DNA of 43,831 nt from Phoronis ovalis (GCA_028565635.1 JAOXYB010052500.1:1-43831), one strand, 5' to 3'. Counted from the stretch's first letter, positions 27,800 through 41,200 are shown. The notes: generated from the letters alone by a model not told the origin. Numbers and translations: made by a program.

Positions 27800-30034
27800 T
27801 AATTCAACGTATTTTAATATTTGCCATTGTCTTTGTGCAAACATTAAAACATTAATACTCCAAGCAGTAATAACAAATTACTTTTTATAAAACCAATCTA
27901 TTTATTGTTTTACTGATTGATTAACAGTGTAAGCCAATAACAAAATACACTAACTGCATGGCTTCCTAAAATTTTCTATTTTTTGCCAAAAATTTCAGAT
28001 GGAAAATATAACATGGTGGAAAATATGACTGAGGTACTATTATTTCCACTTGAGTTTCGTGTATATTTGTAATTGTTTTCTTATTATACACGGTGAAACT
28101 TCCCAGTATGTTTACAGTTTTTATCGGGGGAGAAACATCATTGGCGACATTAACTTTGTCTGATTTTGCTTGACCACCCACCAGTTTCGCTAATCAATTT
28201 CCTAATAATTCTCTATCCCAATGTTTTTCCAAAAAATAACAGACTGTGATGATAAAAGGTACCGAATTTGTCACGTTCTAACCAAATTTCCTTATAAATA
28301 TGCTAAAAACGCTGTATTTTATACCCTGTGTGGTTCGTTTTGTCACACTACCCACTGTAAAACATTCTGTGATGCCCACATCATTTTACTTGAACTACTT
28401 TTTTGTTCGAATTTGAAATTTGTTTTGAAATATATTTATTCATTTGATTGCCCTCCTCCGATTCAGTGTGTGAGTAGTTTGAACAAGCAAGCATCAGAAT
28501 GTGAAATGTAATAAAATCAAAGGCAGAATATTTTTTTGCTAGCGGAAGCCATCTTAATTGTGAATCTACATGTACATTAATTTTATATTCTTTCCGGTTT
28601 TACTTGCGCTTCAGTAAATCATCTCAGAATAATTGAAATGATCCTGCACGTGTTTTTATCAAAAAAAACTGAATGTGTTATATTATGGATGCGCAACTTT
28701 GAAAAAAAAATGTTTCCAGGGATGGGTACATGTATCTTTATCACGTTACAACGATATGTTAACTTTCTTTTCAGCACTACGAGGAAGATTTAAAATGTGG
28801 GCTCTATTCATCATGTTAAACGATCAAGTAGTAGGAAATGTATCTGTAATGTGCTATTTATTTAACAACAAGCAGACTCAAGACAAATAGCAATTTCCAA
28901 TGTAAAGGAAAACTGAGCGGAAGACATATAATGCTAATACTCTATAGATTTACTTTAGCGTTAAAATTGTGTTTATTTTTCCACAGGAGAAAAATTTACG
29001 TTTGTTTTCATTGTCTGAATGGTATGTGTGACAAACAGAACAAAATAAATATTTGTGCCTAATGTTATGGCTTACTGTTTGTTTATTGTCTGGACCAGTT
29101 TGTGAGATATTTCATTAGTTCCTTCTTTATCTATACTTGCACATACGTTTTTGATATTGAATTAAAAATCCGATATATTTCGTACCTGATCAATCCACAG
29201 TTATTTTGTTCCAAATACAGATTTTTTTTTATTCTATTGTCATGTATGTTTATTTACAATAACAAAAGCACTGTCCACGTGTTACAAAAGTAAAGTACAG
29301 GTGTAAAAATATACAGGCGTAGATATACAAATGAATTTACAACTACTCACACTAACCTTATTAAATCTGACATGAAACACGTAAGCAACAATATTTTTTA
29401 TTCCATAACATTATCTCAGTCATGAGGATGTGATTTTTAAAAATTAGGGTATGATAGCTATGAAGTATTTTTGGTACAAATTATATTCATTAAACATACA
29501 AGGAGAAAGTGATATTCATCTTCAATGTCATTATATGATTGCGTGTGCAAGACTGGTGCGGGAATCATCGCTTATGCGATATCTGGAATCGGTACACACC
29601 AGATATATCATAGTAATTTCATGCAGCCTCAATTATGCCTTAAAAGGTAGAATGTAAATAGATGCGACCACTTGGTTTAACGTTTTTAACTAGTTCTGTG
29701 ATGCATAGCATATATAAACCCACGTAATTCTACAATCTATTATTTTCATCTCTTGGAAATCGCAAATTTTGCTTATGCTCCGGGTTACGGTCCTAGGAAT
29801 TCGTTTACAATACAATTCTAGAGAAAACATTAAAGAATCCACTACTTCACTTGTAACGTTTTGCAAAGTTGCTTTTTGTTCTCTTATATTAACACATGAT
29901 TTCCAACCTTCTGCTCTTTTCTGCCATGCTTTATCGAAATAATTTCAATCGTGTTATACCTCCAAATTAGGGTGCCTGTACATTTAACACAATAACAAAG
30001 AAGCAGAAAAACGAGAGCAGGTCTAAACACATAC
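27800..30034. other. Intergenic, no supported gene
   Basis: Short open frames occur on both strands but none has convincing splice sites, family motifs or composition. A TTTATT at 29397-29402 (AATAAA on the minus strand) could be the polyadenylation signal of the GPCR gene. Confidence 0.45.
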
Positions 30035-31914
30035 TTAACTTTTCGAATCATTACTTTCTGATAGAGACTCGACGTTTATTTTTTGTTTACAGTAACAGCA
30101 GTTGCAGCAGCATAGCCGGTAGAACAGTTTCTTTAGTGCCATTCGAAATTGTTTTCTCATGATGAAGTAAATTATTGGATCAACAGCGTGATTAGCTGCT
30201 AGGAATCGAATACAGACAACATGTAATTCACTGTTTATAATTTCCATTCGACTCAGCACAACAGAAATCTGAAATATAAAAATAAAACAGTAATCTCTGG
30301 GAAAATTTTATTATCTATCTTAGACCGGGGTCAAATAGAACATTTTTTTTTAAACAATGGCAGATAATTTTTCTATCATGGTGGAACTGACGGAAACCTT
30401 CGTGCTATGTTTATATTTAAAATAAGGCGCGAAAGCTTGATATTATCAGATGTATTTAATGAAGTTTAATTCATGTACCCAAATTTTCAAATTATTACGT
30501 GATACATGCTCGAACTTGGAGATATAACATACTTAAAAATAAATATCGCAATGGTAGAGTAATGAAAAAATACAAAAAAACGAACAAAATACTCACCGGT
30601 AATGGTAACCAGCAAATGGTAAACGCAATCCCAATAACTCCTAGGAACTTAGCAAGTTGTGCAGGCTGCTGTCTTTGGGATTCCGGTAAATCCCCAACTC
30701 GCTTTGTCATCCGTAACAACTCACGAATAACAATTCCATTACAAACGATGATACAAATCACCATACCAAAACCAAACATTAAAAATATCACCAAGTGGGT
30801 AATATCGAGAGCAGTGGAATAATACCGAAATCCATAATCACAATCACCATTTGCTCCTCCTGGTGTGTAATATGTACCAAATCCAATCATTGGTGCAACA
30901 CTGCAAACCACAGCAATGGCAACAACTGCGAGTATGGTGTTTCTTGTTCTTTCATAAGTTACTATTCTTTCGTAAGAAAATGGTCGTGTCAATGCGATAG
31001 CTCGTTCAACAGACATCAACACACAAACGAATCCAGAGGAGTAAACAAATACAGTGTTTGTTAACATGAACAGGTTACAATACGCCTCCTGCCCAAACGC
31101 TGTCTTGAATGGTTCTCGCAACACTGATGGAACTGTTAAATACATGATCGTTGCAGAAAGATCTATCCACGTCAAACTTAGCACTAGGACATGTGGTGGA
31201 CGCTTTTTATGTTTGAGGATACCAGTAAAAACAATGGCGGCGAAACTGTTACCAACGAAACCTAGATAACAAAATACAGCTAGTGTTATTACCAAGATCA
31301 TTTGCTCCTAAGAATACCTTTGATAACGTTGGAAGCTAAATTTATCATTTAATAACTCAAATATTGGCCAATATCCGCTCGTAGCAATTTGAAAGTTAAA
31401 TCTATATTAGGGATTGATACTCTGAAATTAGGTTATCTATACCTCCGGAATCCATCTACAACACATGTATGTGTGGACAATACTCTACCACTTTATCAGA
31501 AAGGTTTCGGTTTAATAAAATTCAGATTGTCTGCATTGCTTGAAACATTGTTGACTATCGACGGCTTTTCAATCAATTTTTGTTACGTAACAGTTCTACA
31601 GCAAAGTGCAAGTATCACTGTTTTTACTTACAGTTTTATATATCATAGACTAAACAAATGTCAAAAAGTTTCACAATCTCCATGGTGGCGAGTTTGACTC
31701 TGTGTATCACTTGGCACAACACTTGTACAGCATGAATAAATCGAACTATACGTTGCAGTGCACCGTAAATGTTTCGGCTATACTCACCTATCAGCACTAT
31801 AATAGTTATTTGTATGGTGTCGCTGAGTTTTAAGGCATGGCTGCTGTTGGCGAGTGGTGACGTGGTGAACGTGTCGTTCGAAATACTCGTAGTAACGTTA
31901 TTTCTTCCATCCAT
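30035..31914 (-). CDS. Class A GPCR, prostanoid receptor-like
   Basis: Complete 347-aa receptor in three exons read on the minus strand: 31914-31788, 31279-30597, 30268-30035 (1,044 nt, phases 1 and 0). The N terminus carries three N-glycosylation sequons (NVT, NDT, NSS). Seven helices are visible: GN at 52-53 (TM1), Asp82 (TM2), Cys110 and Cys189 for the TM3-ECL2 disulfide, ER in place of DRY (134-135), FTICWLP (262-268, TM6) and DPIIY in place of NPxxY (300-304). TM7 has an Arg nine residues before the Asp (Arg291), the spacing of the carboxylate-binding Arg in prostanoid receptors, and the ERAIALTRPFSY loop also fits them. The ECL2 GTWC motif of prostanoid receptors is absent. A Cys cluster (323-330) after helix 8 suggests palmitoylation. 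The ligand is unknown. Confidence 0.88.
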
Positions 31915-32594
31915 CTCTACACCAGTAAAATGAAATTAAACTGTTCTGATACCAAGTATGTATATATGAAATAAATTGCTTCAGCCTGCTGGTAGCATTC
32001 ATAAGGGAACAAATATTTCGTCAATATGTACACATATTAAATTTCAAAGAGTGCCAGGAGGATACTTTATTATTTATATAAATTTTATAATTTCGGTTTG
32101 CTGTTATGAATTCTACAACAGTAAGGAAAATTACTTAACGATATACTTACCTGCATCCTAAAGTTGTAAAAGTTTGCAAGTGAAACAATTATTCTGCGAA
32201 TGTTAGGTTATCTGAATTGTACTTTTCTTCGATTGAAAGCTAATCAATGTGATTCCCCTCAGGGAATAGAAAACACAAGACATCAGCCATGCGTATGTAC
32301 ATGAAAACCAAACACTATGTGAATTGATTTTATGTTTCTTTAGTTTATTCAACGCTTCATAAAAACGTAAATGATCGATATACATTCTTAATCATGTCGT
32401 AATGTCGTCATATCATAAATAAGTCATAATAACAGTATATTTATATATATATATATATTCCATTCTTAATTATTTTCTGAACTTTGAGAATAATATACTA
32501 AAGGGTCTAAATTACAGATCACTTTTATCCATGAAACAAAAACAAAATGTACATTATTTATAACACCAAACACAGGCCACAAAAAATACATAAA
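31915..32594. other. Intergenic upstream of GPCR gene
   Basis: The promoter and any 5'UTR exon of the GPCR should lie here on the minus strand, but I cannot pick a start site. A (TA)n run is at about 32441-32458. No other feature is supported. Confidence 0.4.
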
Positions 32595-32610
32595 AATAAA
32601 CATATTCTAT

Positions 32611-33270
32611 GTGATCGCACTTACTGGACGCCTTCTTATCAAAATGACATTTAATGTAGAATTCAGAGCTTGAATATATTGCGTAAAATATAATAAAAGA
32701 AAACAAGGAAGTACTTGATACTAAGCTATCCCCTGAGGTACTTGATGGAAAGGATGAGAGCACGTGCGAACGAAAAATACCGTAAATAGGGATATTTTTT
32801 CAATCGGGCAAATAACACAAGTTACACGTTAATGATTTATAATCAGCAAAATATTGGAGGAAAATGGTTTCGTTTTGAGAATATAAATGTGCCAAGGGAT
32901 GCTAGTAGAGTGATGAGTAAAAAGGTCTGCAAAAGGTCACTTTTTAAACATGCAAGTCCCAAAGATGTACTTTTTGGTCAAGCTATATACATGTACGTGT
33001 TTAGGGACGTTTTTAACCATGTGTTCGCGCATGCTTACCTACCCTTTTCATAATAGTGCCCCCCGAGTGAAATATATTATTATTAAATCAAAAAGTACAG
33101 ATCGAATTAATTATTACATATGCAGATGCTGAGGTCCAAAAGCAACAAACTGTGTACTGGAATTTCATAAGGTTCTTTATTCAGTTGTCAAACTACTAAA
33201 TATATATGGACTTGTGAACCGAAGAAATTGCTTTGCCTCATTCGCCTGGTGCAGATATTTGCAAATCTGA
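32611..33270 (+). repeat. Diverged direct repeat, left copy (interrupted)
   Basis: Two blocks match the right copy at 34904-35209 in the same order and orientation. Block A (32611-32715) starts GTGATCGCACTTACT and includes TTGCGTAAAATA. Block B (33123-33270) includes AAATTGCTTTGCC and GTGCAGATATTTGCAAA. About 400 bp separate the blocks here, against about 60 bp in the right copy, so an insertion or deletion has occurred. No gene is recognised in it. Confidence 0.65.
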
Positions 33271-33886
33271 GGTCACCGATTTTGAATATTCACTGTCGAC
33301 TTCCTATATCTTTATATACGGATTTATTTTGTTTTGGTTTCCTGGCATTTTTTCCACTAAAATGCTGAAAATAATGTACAATTTTCAGCGTGACACGGGA
33401 GAGACTAAGTGGGATATACTTTTGTAATGATATCATGAACTGTACAAAAAAGACATACTAGCCAAACATGGTCTCAGATAATTGATACATTTTACACAAT
33501 ATCCAAAGAAGAAAGTCTTATGACATGACCAAATACACAGTATGTCCAAAATGTGCCATTCTCCAAATATGCGTTCAGAGCTTTAGAGACCAATACCGAA
33601 ATGAACTTGTAAGAAATGTCACAGATATTTTTGTGTACAAATGTCTTTTCAAGTTACTTGTTAATTTGCTACCAAAAAGCAAAGAAAATGATGCAGTCAT
33701 ATATTTATAAGACTTTTTACATAGGAAACGCCACTGAACAACGTGCTGCGGCAAACAAAGATTCCTGGGTAGACATTTACTACCTTCCATAAAAATCGAC
33801 AATTGCAGTTAAACTGAAACAATCTTAATATAGAATAAATATCCAATTTTTGTAGATATTAAGAAACATCGGTATAAATGAAAGTA

Positions 33887-34474
33887 GTGGATCCATATAA
33901 GTGCAGTCTCTGTAGTGGATTGATATAAGTGCAGTCTCTGTAGTGGATTGATATAAGTGCAGTCTCTGTAGTGGATTGGTATAAGTGCAGTCTCTGTATT
34001 GGATTGATATAAGTGCAGTCTCTGTAGTGGATTGATATAAGTGCAGTCTCTGTAGTGGATTGATATAAGTGCAGTCTCTGTAGTGGATTAATATAAGTGC
34101 AGTCTCTGTAGTGGATTGATATAAGTGCTGTCTCTGTAGTGGATTGATATAAGGGCAGTCTCTGTAGTGGATTGATATAAGTGCAGTCTCTGTAGTGGAT
34201 TGATATACGTGCAGTCTCTATAGTGGATTGATATAAGTGCAGTCTCTGTAGTGGATTGATCTAAGTGCAGTCTCTGTAGTGGATTAATATAAGTGCAGTC
34301 TCTGTAGTGGATTAATATAAGTGCAGTCTCTGTAGTGGATTCATATCAGTGCAGTCTCTGTAGTGGATTGATGTAAGTGCAGTCTCTGTAGTGGATTGAT
34401 ATAAGTGCAGTCTCTATAGTGGATTCATATAAGTGCAGTCTCTGTAGTGGATTCATATAAGTGCAGTCTCTGTA
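33887..34474 (+). repeat. Minisatellite, 21 copies of a 28-bp unit
   Basis: 588 bp made of exactly 21 units of 28 bp. Each unit starts GTGGATTGAT and ends CAGTCTCTGTA, with ATAAGTG between. Units differ by single substitutions (for example TTGAT/TTAAT/TTCAT), and none shows an indel. Both borders are followed or preceded by the 9-mer AATGAAAGT (33877-33885 and 34477-34485). It has no coding capacity, since the unit length is not a multiple of three. Confidence 0.97.
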
Positions 34475-34903
34475 GCAATGAAAGTCAATCCATCCATTCA
34501 TTACCATTTAACACTACGTTTTATCAGCAAGTATTGTTTTTTTGTAAAGCAGTTAACTGAAATTATCAAAAATGTCACCCAAAAAGAATTAAATGTTGCT
34601 CATAATTTGGTAAATTTGATAGTTGTTGCTCCTAATATACGCCCTCCCAGAGATTACAAAAATGAAATAAATGCCATGCATTCCTTATTAAATGACCCCC
34701 CTCTAACAAACGCCCAGCCAAGAAACATCGAAAATACAATGAACACCCCGGGCTTCTAATTGGAAAATGGTAGTAACATATCATGATTTATTTATGATCT
34801 GTGGAAACATTTAATTTTAATGGAAAAAAAAAAAATAATAGCCTTATAATTATAAAGAACTAAATTAAATTCTTAATAGTGAAATATCAGACATGAACAC
34901 AGG

Positions 34904-35209
34904 GTGATCGCACATACTGTACGCCTTCTTTACGACGTCATGGACGTGTTAAAGTCGAATTCAGAATTTGAATATAATGCGTAAAATAATATTAAAACGA
35001 TGAAGCAATTCACATTGAAATAAATTATTACAATGCCGCATATTGGTCTGCAGGGCTTCATTCAGAAGCAGATATTAAACCCCAAAATCAACAAATGCTA
35101 TATGGGTACATCAGAAAGTTTTTTTAGCACATCATCGAGTATGTAGACTCATGATGAACCGACAAATTGCTTTTTCTGTAACTCCACCTGATGCAGATAT
35201 TTGAAACTG
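34904..35209 (+). repeat. Diverged direct repeat, right copy
   Basis: Matches the left copy at 32611-33270 in two blocks: GTGATCGCACATACT...GCGTAAAATA (34904-35010) and the AAATTGCTTTTTC...GATGCAGATATTTG region (35069-35209). The two copies flank the minisatellite, about 2 kb apart. Confidence 0.65.
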
Positions 35210-35214
35210 TTTTA

Positions 35215-38200
35215 TCACGAGAGCCGTAGTGTAGTTCCACCTAGTGAGACAATACTGAGAGAAAGTTTAAACCAAGATAGTTGTAATGGTGAACAATCTG
35301 TCGAAATCAATCAGAAATAAAATACAAGACATGTATTAAACTTTAAATCATTTATTGAAAATGTAAAAATAAATTTACTTTTTCTGCGTTCTGTACCAAC
35401 AAATGAATATTACAATACTCAACTTTCAGTAAGTCGGCAGTAAGTGTGGAAATAGAAAAACATAACGGTAACATCTAAAACTCTGAATACAATTATATCT
35501 GTTCTTTACCACGTAGCAACATCAACGGAAACTCGTTTGAAACAGTAGAAATTCATAAGCATCCATAACATTTGTTTTTAAACAACAATAAACAAATACA
35601 TATTCACTCAGGAACAAGGCAGGTACAGCAACATAACAGTAATTTATGACGCTGGTGTTTTGAATACATCTTTAAAATACGTGGATTTGATATTTTTCCG
35701 AATGAACCAGTGATTTGTACACCGGTTTGTACTCTCTTAATTATGACTGTTTTAGAAATATCAAAAGTATATTAGTTTTTGAAAAATGACCTCAACATCA
35801 TAACCAATGGTAAATTATTAAGTGTCTCTCCGTGATCTTTGTCAATCAAAAAAGACAAACCAGGGAAGACAAACTATCAAACACATAGCTGAGGTTGATA
35901 AGCGGATATGTATGCTGTGCTGAAAATACTGCGAAACTGTGTGCAAACGAGAGACAGATACTTACGTACTCTTAGGTTAAGCACTTTTGTCTCTTAGGGT
36001 TAGCTGTATCAAGCAGTATTAAAACGAAGCAGTTACAGCATACACCGTAACAACTAGTGAAAAAAAGCGAAGGGAAGTCGTAAGCTGATTACAGTTACAA
36101 GTTGTTCCAGTCATACATTTTGAAATATAGCTGAAAGAATTACAACCAAAATCATTGTACAAAAAAAAAATAGTTCTAGGGTTACATTTCCTAGGCCAGG
36201 ATGGCAGTAGGGGACAACTCTGGGTATATCCGTCGTTTACAAATAACTTAGTTGAACCACCGTATTGTATAAACCAAGATTTCTTGCAAACAAACCTCGT
36301 AGGAAACCAACTTGAAATTATTGACAAGCAGGTTAACTGATGTTGGTTATACATCAAATTTTATGGCAAAGTTGCTTCCGTAGATAATGTTTATAGGTGA
36401 AAGCTTCCTGGGGGTATTGTCTGTAGAAGGGTTACAATAGTTTATTGAAGCATAGATTTACTTCAATAATAAGGAGTTCGATGACATCCAGAATACCTTG
36501 CGTTTTATGAATTAACAGAAGACATATCATATTAGTGATATACTTGAATGTTAACAATAAACATTTGCAGTAACATTGTATAGCACAAAATACCCCGCGA
36601 GAAAAGTACACTATCACCGTCACATTGAGAAGGGCTTTTTTTGTTTAATAAAATTAAAACATTTAATTAATATGTGTTTCCAGGTTAAGTCTGTGGTTAC
36701 TGGGTTGTCTAGAAAAACAACTTAGCCTAATTTCGTTAATTAATATACATGTGTACAAATGGTGCGTAATGCTCTCCACAAACTACCCTAGGGCCAATGA
36801 TAATTTTTATTTAAATCCAAATAAATATATGTGTCAAATAAAAGTAATCTCACGTAATTGCCTGGAAAATGTTTCCCATGGTTTAAAAACAATCTCACTG
36901 TACATATTTGAAAAAAAAAACGAGTTTACCAAATTTTATGTAATTTACTACATAACAAACTTGTGGTTAAAACCTATGTACGGACATAATTATTGGACAA
37001 AACCAATATTTTTTTGTTTACTACTGTTTAAAATGTCTCACAGGGCTTTACAATGACACTAAGAATTAACATGAACATTTTGTTGAAAACATTTATGTCA
37101 GTACTAGTGACCCATATTATGTTGAGAAACTCATGAACATTTTATCGCTCTTTTTTTCAAATACGGTGACCAGTATTGTTTTTAAGTCCCTGAGTAGCAT
37201 ATAACGTTAGCTTACGTGAAATTTTGTCTTATAACAGGATGCCTTTTCTACCTCAACAATCTATGTCAATGTACATATGATATGTATCTATATATGTAAT
37301 ATAGCTGTTGCTGATTGCTGATGAAAACAGTCTGGTCTCGTTTGTCTAGTTATAGTAAAAGAATATTTATGCAAACCAATTCCCGAAGACAACCATGCGC
37401 ATGCACGTGGACCCATTTACCAATCTATGGCCAAAACGGCCATCCGTAAAATTTATTCCCAATGCGAGAACTCATCAGCCACTAGAAATCCCAAAGATAA
37501 GAATGCAAGACGCTGCTGGAGTAAACACTTTCCGTGATAGCTATGGTCAAAGATTTGCTCAGACAATGTCTTGACACAGCAATGTCCTGATGATCTATGG
37601 CCTTCTTGATTTTTAATTTTTTAGGTTTCAATAGTTTCGTAGCACGGTATGCTGCGAATTAGGACATTTTTGTAAAAACTGTTTACTCGTTACAGCAGTT
37701 ATGTTGCCCAGAAGCCGGAAACAAAAGATACTAGATATTATTATGGTGCAGTTACAAGTTTTTATAATAAATTAAAATATAAATACAACATGTTACAATA
37801 ATAAATAGTGTACACCAGATTTGTCGACGAAATAAATAGCTTTTTGATACAGAACAGGTATACTCAGCAATGTTAAGGTTATAGGCGCATATCCACGTTT
37901 AAACCTATATATTTTTATACAGACACGGATAGTTTAGTCAAAATGGACGGGTGACTTCCTACATGGCAATGTCAAATCTTTCAATGCCAAGAAGCATTGT
38001 CTTTTACTTTACTTTGGAGTCCAGCACTAAGAATTTCACGAAATTCCAAATCACAATCACTGATAATACTTTTGGTCCTTTAATTTGGTCCAAATTTCAT
38101 TGCAGCATAAAACGGCCAATATTTTTTGCTGCCCGTTGGCCAGTTCTTTAACGTTGCGTAGTATAAATCGCCTACAAATATCGCGATAATACTTGGCAGT

Positions 38201-38224
38201 GTCCTCTTGTACATTTAACCGATT
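35215..38224. other. Noncoding; possible 3'UTR of the FGF gene on the minus strand
   Basis: No convincing exon. A TTTATT at 35351-35356 (AATAAA on the minus strand) is one possible end for a long FGF 3'UTR, but nearer minus-strand signals are also possible. Short open frames at 36019-36357 overlap on both strands and look like chance. Confidence 0.35.
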
Positions 38225-41200
38225 TTACGAAGAAGGAGCTCCTGTTGTTGTTATCTTTCTTCTCCTATGTCGCCTTTTGTGCTTCAAGCCCTTTGGCCTG
38301 TCTTTACGATTTGAAGGCCTTCGTTTGCGAGAGTTACTATTTTTTTTCCTATTTCTCTTAGATTTAGATTTACATTTTTTACCATTTTTCCTTTTCCCTT
38401 TACATTTTCTCCTAGAATGTTTCTTTTTCTTTTTGTCGCTGCCAGTAGTTTCCTCACTTGGGGATAGCGAAGGTGACGGTGTACTTATTGCTTTAATAAT
38501 AGCACTATTTGGACTATTTGTATCCGGAGTGGGTATTAAATTGTTCAAATTTAAAATAGGCGACATAATTTGTACAAGTCTTCTTCTGCCTATATCTAAC
38601 GGCCTTGGTAAAAATTGTGAACTTTCCTGAGTCTTTCTACTTTTTACAGTTTTTACTTTGCCACGTTTGTTTATTGATAAAAACCATTGTCGTTTTCCTT
38701 TCTTTGGATACTTATAGCTTTTATACGTGTTATAGGAATTTGGTAAGAGCGTATCTAAAAATTTACATTCCTCTGTGAGTTTGAGCTGTAAAGAAAAGAA
38801 CAATAACAGGTAATGTGCTTGATAAAATAATACTGTAAGCAACATAGAAAGAAAAAATGACTGAGAAAACAATGTTTTGTGTCTGCATGTAGCATGTATG
38901 ATCAACTGTACGCTAGCTCCGTTTAGAATCTATAGTAGTTTTCTATGGAGAAATACAGTGTGTAATTTCAATTACAAACTGACGGTACATAGTGAGATGT
39001 GAAACGTAACTAAGACCAAGGTGCGTAACATTACATACAGGTTCACTTTGTTTGGCACTAACTATTCAGCTAGATTTATATAACTGGCCCGGGAATTGTA
39101 ATTGTCGCTTAATGTATAACGAACATTTAGCATTTATAATTGCATAAAAATATGGTTTCATCTTTAAGCGATAGACTGTTTTCTAAATCGTGCGATTATC
39201 GTTCTTGTTTACAAAGCTAAACTTAAATCTGATTTTAGAATTCATATTGTTTTAGATAACAGGTGTAAAAATCATTGCCAATGTATCGCAAGAATGAAAG
39301 TTTTCTCACGGTTTTTTCAATCATATCAGTTATTATTAATCAACCGGGATAATGAACCCTGTTCAGAACGTACCTACCAAAACAATGGTTTTTAATCTTT
39401 AGACTGTTACGAATATCACAGACAGAGTCAACATAATCGCTGTTATCAAAGTAACCATAGTCGGTGATAAGCTTGCCTACTCCACCATTATTTGTTATTA
39501 AATTTTTTCATAGCATTTTATCACAACCGACTTCTAGGTTTAACATTTAAATGGTCCTGTTTGGTTTACGACATTCAAATTATAAAAAGCTAAAGATTAT
39601 CGACCGATCAACATGTTACACTATTTTAAGCAATTTTAATTTTTTTTCAGTATGAAGATAGTTTTTTGGAGACAAAAAGAAACAGAAAAAGACGATCGTT
39701 TGTATGATATTGTGTGCTTTTGGTAGGATTTTTAAACAAACAAAGTTTTGATACCAGCAGAATAATTATATTTTCCATACTTTTTTGGAGTTTGTCGGGT
39801 CCGTTTGATCTTCGCAACATTTTTCTTTTTTACGTTAGTATCCAAGTGATGACAAACAATTTATCTCATATACGTGAGAGAGATGCTCGTGCAATTGTTA
39901 CCAAGACTTTATCGTAATATCAAAGTATGTGTGATATTAGTTTAAGATTTATTAATCATCATTATAACTTATTAAATAATTTCGGACTTAACACGGAATT
40001 GTTATTTTCGACTCTGTTACACGTAAAGGTGTTTCCATTTTGTTTATAAGACGCCTTTTCATAAGAGAACATTTATTTTATGTGATGCGGACCCAACTGA
40101 GGCGTTCCAATGCCTGTGTTGCTAATAATTACTAGCTCTATACAGCTAGTTGCATTAGGAACACCAAAACAAACTGGATTTTTAAGTAACTAATAAATGC
40201 CCTTGTTAAACAAACTTGCGGTGACCACCTTAAGATTATTAGAAATTTTAAGACGGATATTACTCGGGATATTACTTTGACGGGTAACTTAAGTTATCGA
40301 TGGATCCAAATTTGAAAACCACAAAACTTGTTTAGTGATACCTTAGATACATTTGCTTACCGAGCGAAATGAAATATCCTGGAGACAAAACAAAGGTTTT
40401 TTTCTTCAGATCTATAATCTGGTATAAACCATCAACTCGTTCACAATTCTTAAGTACAAATTATACAAACAGCGGTTTATTTAAAAAATTTTAAGATCTT
40501 AATAACGCAGTCGATAGCAGTTTTTAATCCAAAAATACATACTTTTGTTAGGCATTACGTGCATTGTATCTTAAATGAACATTGGCGCCTGGAAATTAAT
40601 CAATTATCTTTGCGCAACAGCATCATAAAACAACCTCAGCACATTACGACGGCATTATGTCATTACCGTCGTGCATTTTAGGAATTTCAAGCATGTCACG
40701 ATTTCAAAGAATTCCTGAAGATTTAATTTACATTAATGAGTACTTTTTTCTTGGTTTTCTTTGAGGAAGTTTTTTGCTCTATTGATTTTAGGTATCTACC
40801 TCCCACGATTTACATGAATATGTTTTCAGCGCATGCAAGAACACGATACACGTCAACAAAATTGTATACGTTTCAATACATATAGTAAATTTTGCGCTTT
40901 CTCAAGTCTGGTCAAAACCGGAAAAAAATAATTAGAGGAAATGTTAATTGGAGCATATCTACCACACATGGTTTTTCAAATTCAACAAACATTCAAAAGC
41001 ACGCAGATAAAAATGCAATTTGTTGATAGTGTTTTGATGAAGTTAATCTTTATGTAATGTACACTTATTAGCATTAATTTTATTGCATTTTTCATTTTTT
41101 TTTTATAATATTGCGGTTTAAAGTAAGTTATAACGCCCGCAGGAACGCCCGCCTCAGACGTAACACGGGTTCATTAATATATTTTAATAGACTTATTTAG

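Noticed and set aside
28221-28511. 96-codon Cys-containing open frame
   Set aside because: No signal peptide or regular cysteine pattern and no supporting signals nearby.
33887-34474. Regular repeats that could suggest a CRISPR array
   Set aside because: Units are directly tandem without unique spacers, and the window is animal DNA; it is a minisatellite.
34478-34759. 93-codon open frame right after the minisatellite
   Set aside because: No family resemblance, no splice or poly(A) support, and it starts in the array border sequence.
36019-36357. 112-codon minus-strand frame overlapping a 61-codon plus-strand frame
   Set aside because: No recognisable domain; composition looks like translated noncoding DNA.
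38786-38905. Hydrophobic N-terminal extension of the last FGF exon that could pass as a signal peptide
   Set aside because: It lies upstream of a clear TTTACAG acceptor, and the FGF middle exon at 42921-43039 joins in phase at 38785, so the stretch is intronic.
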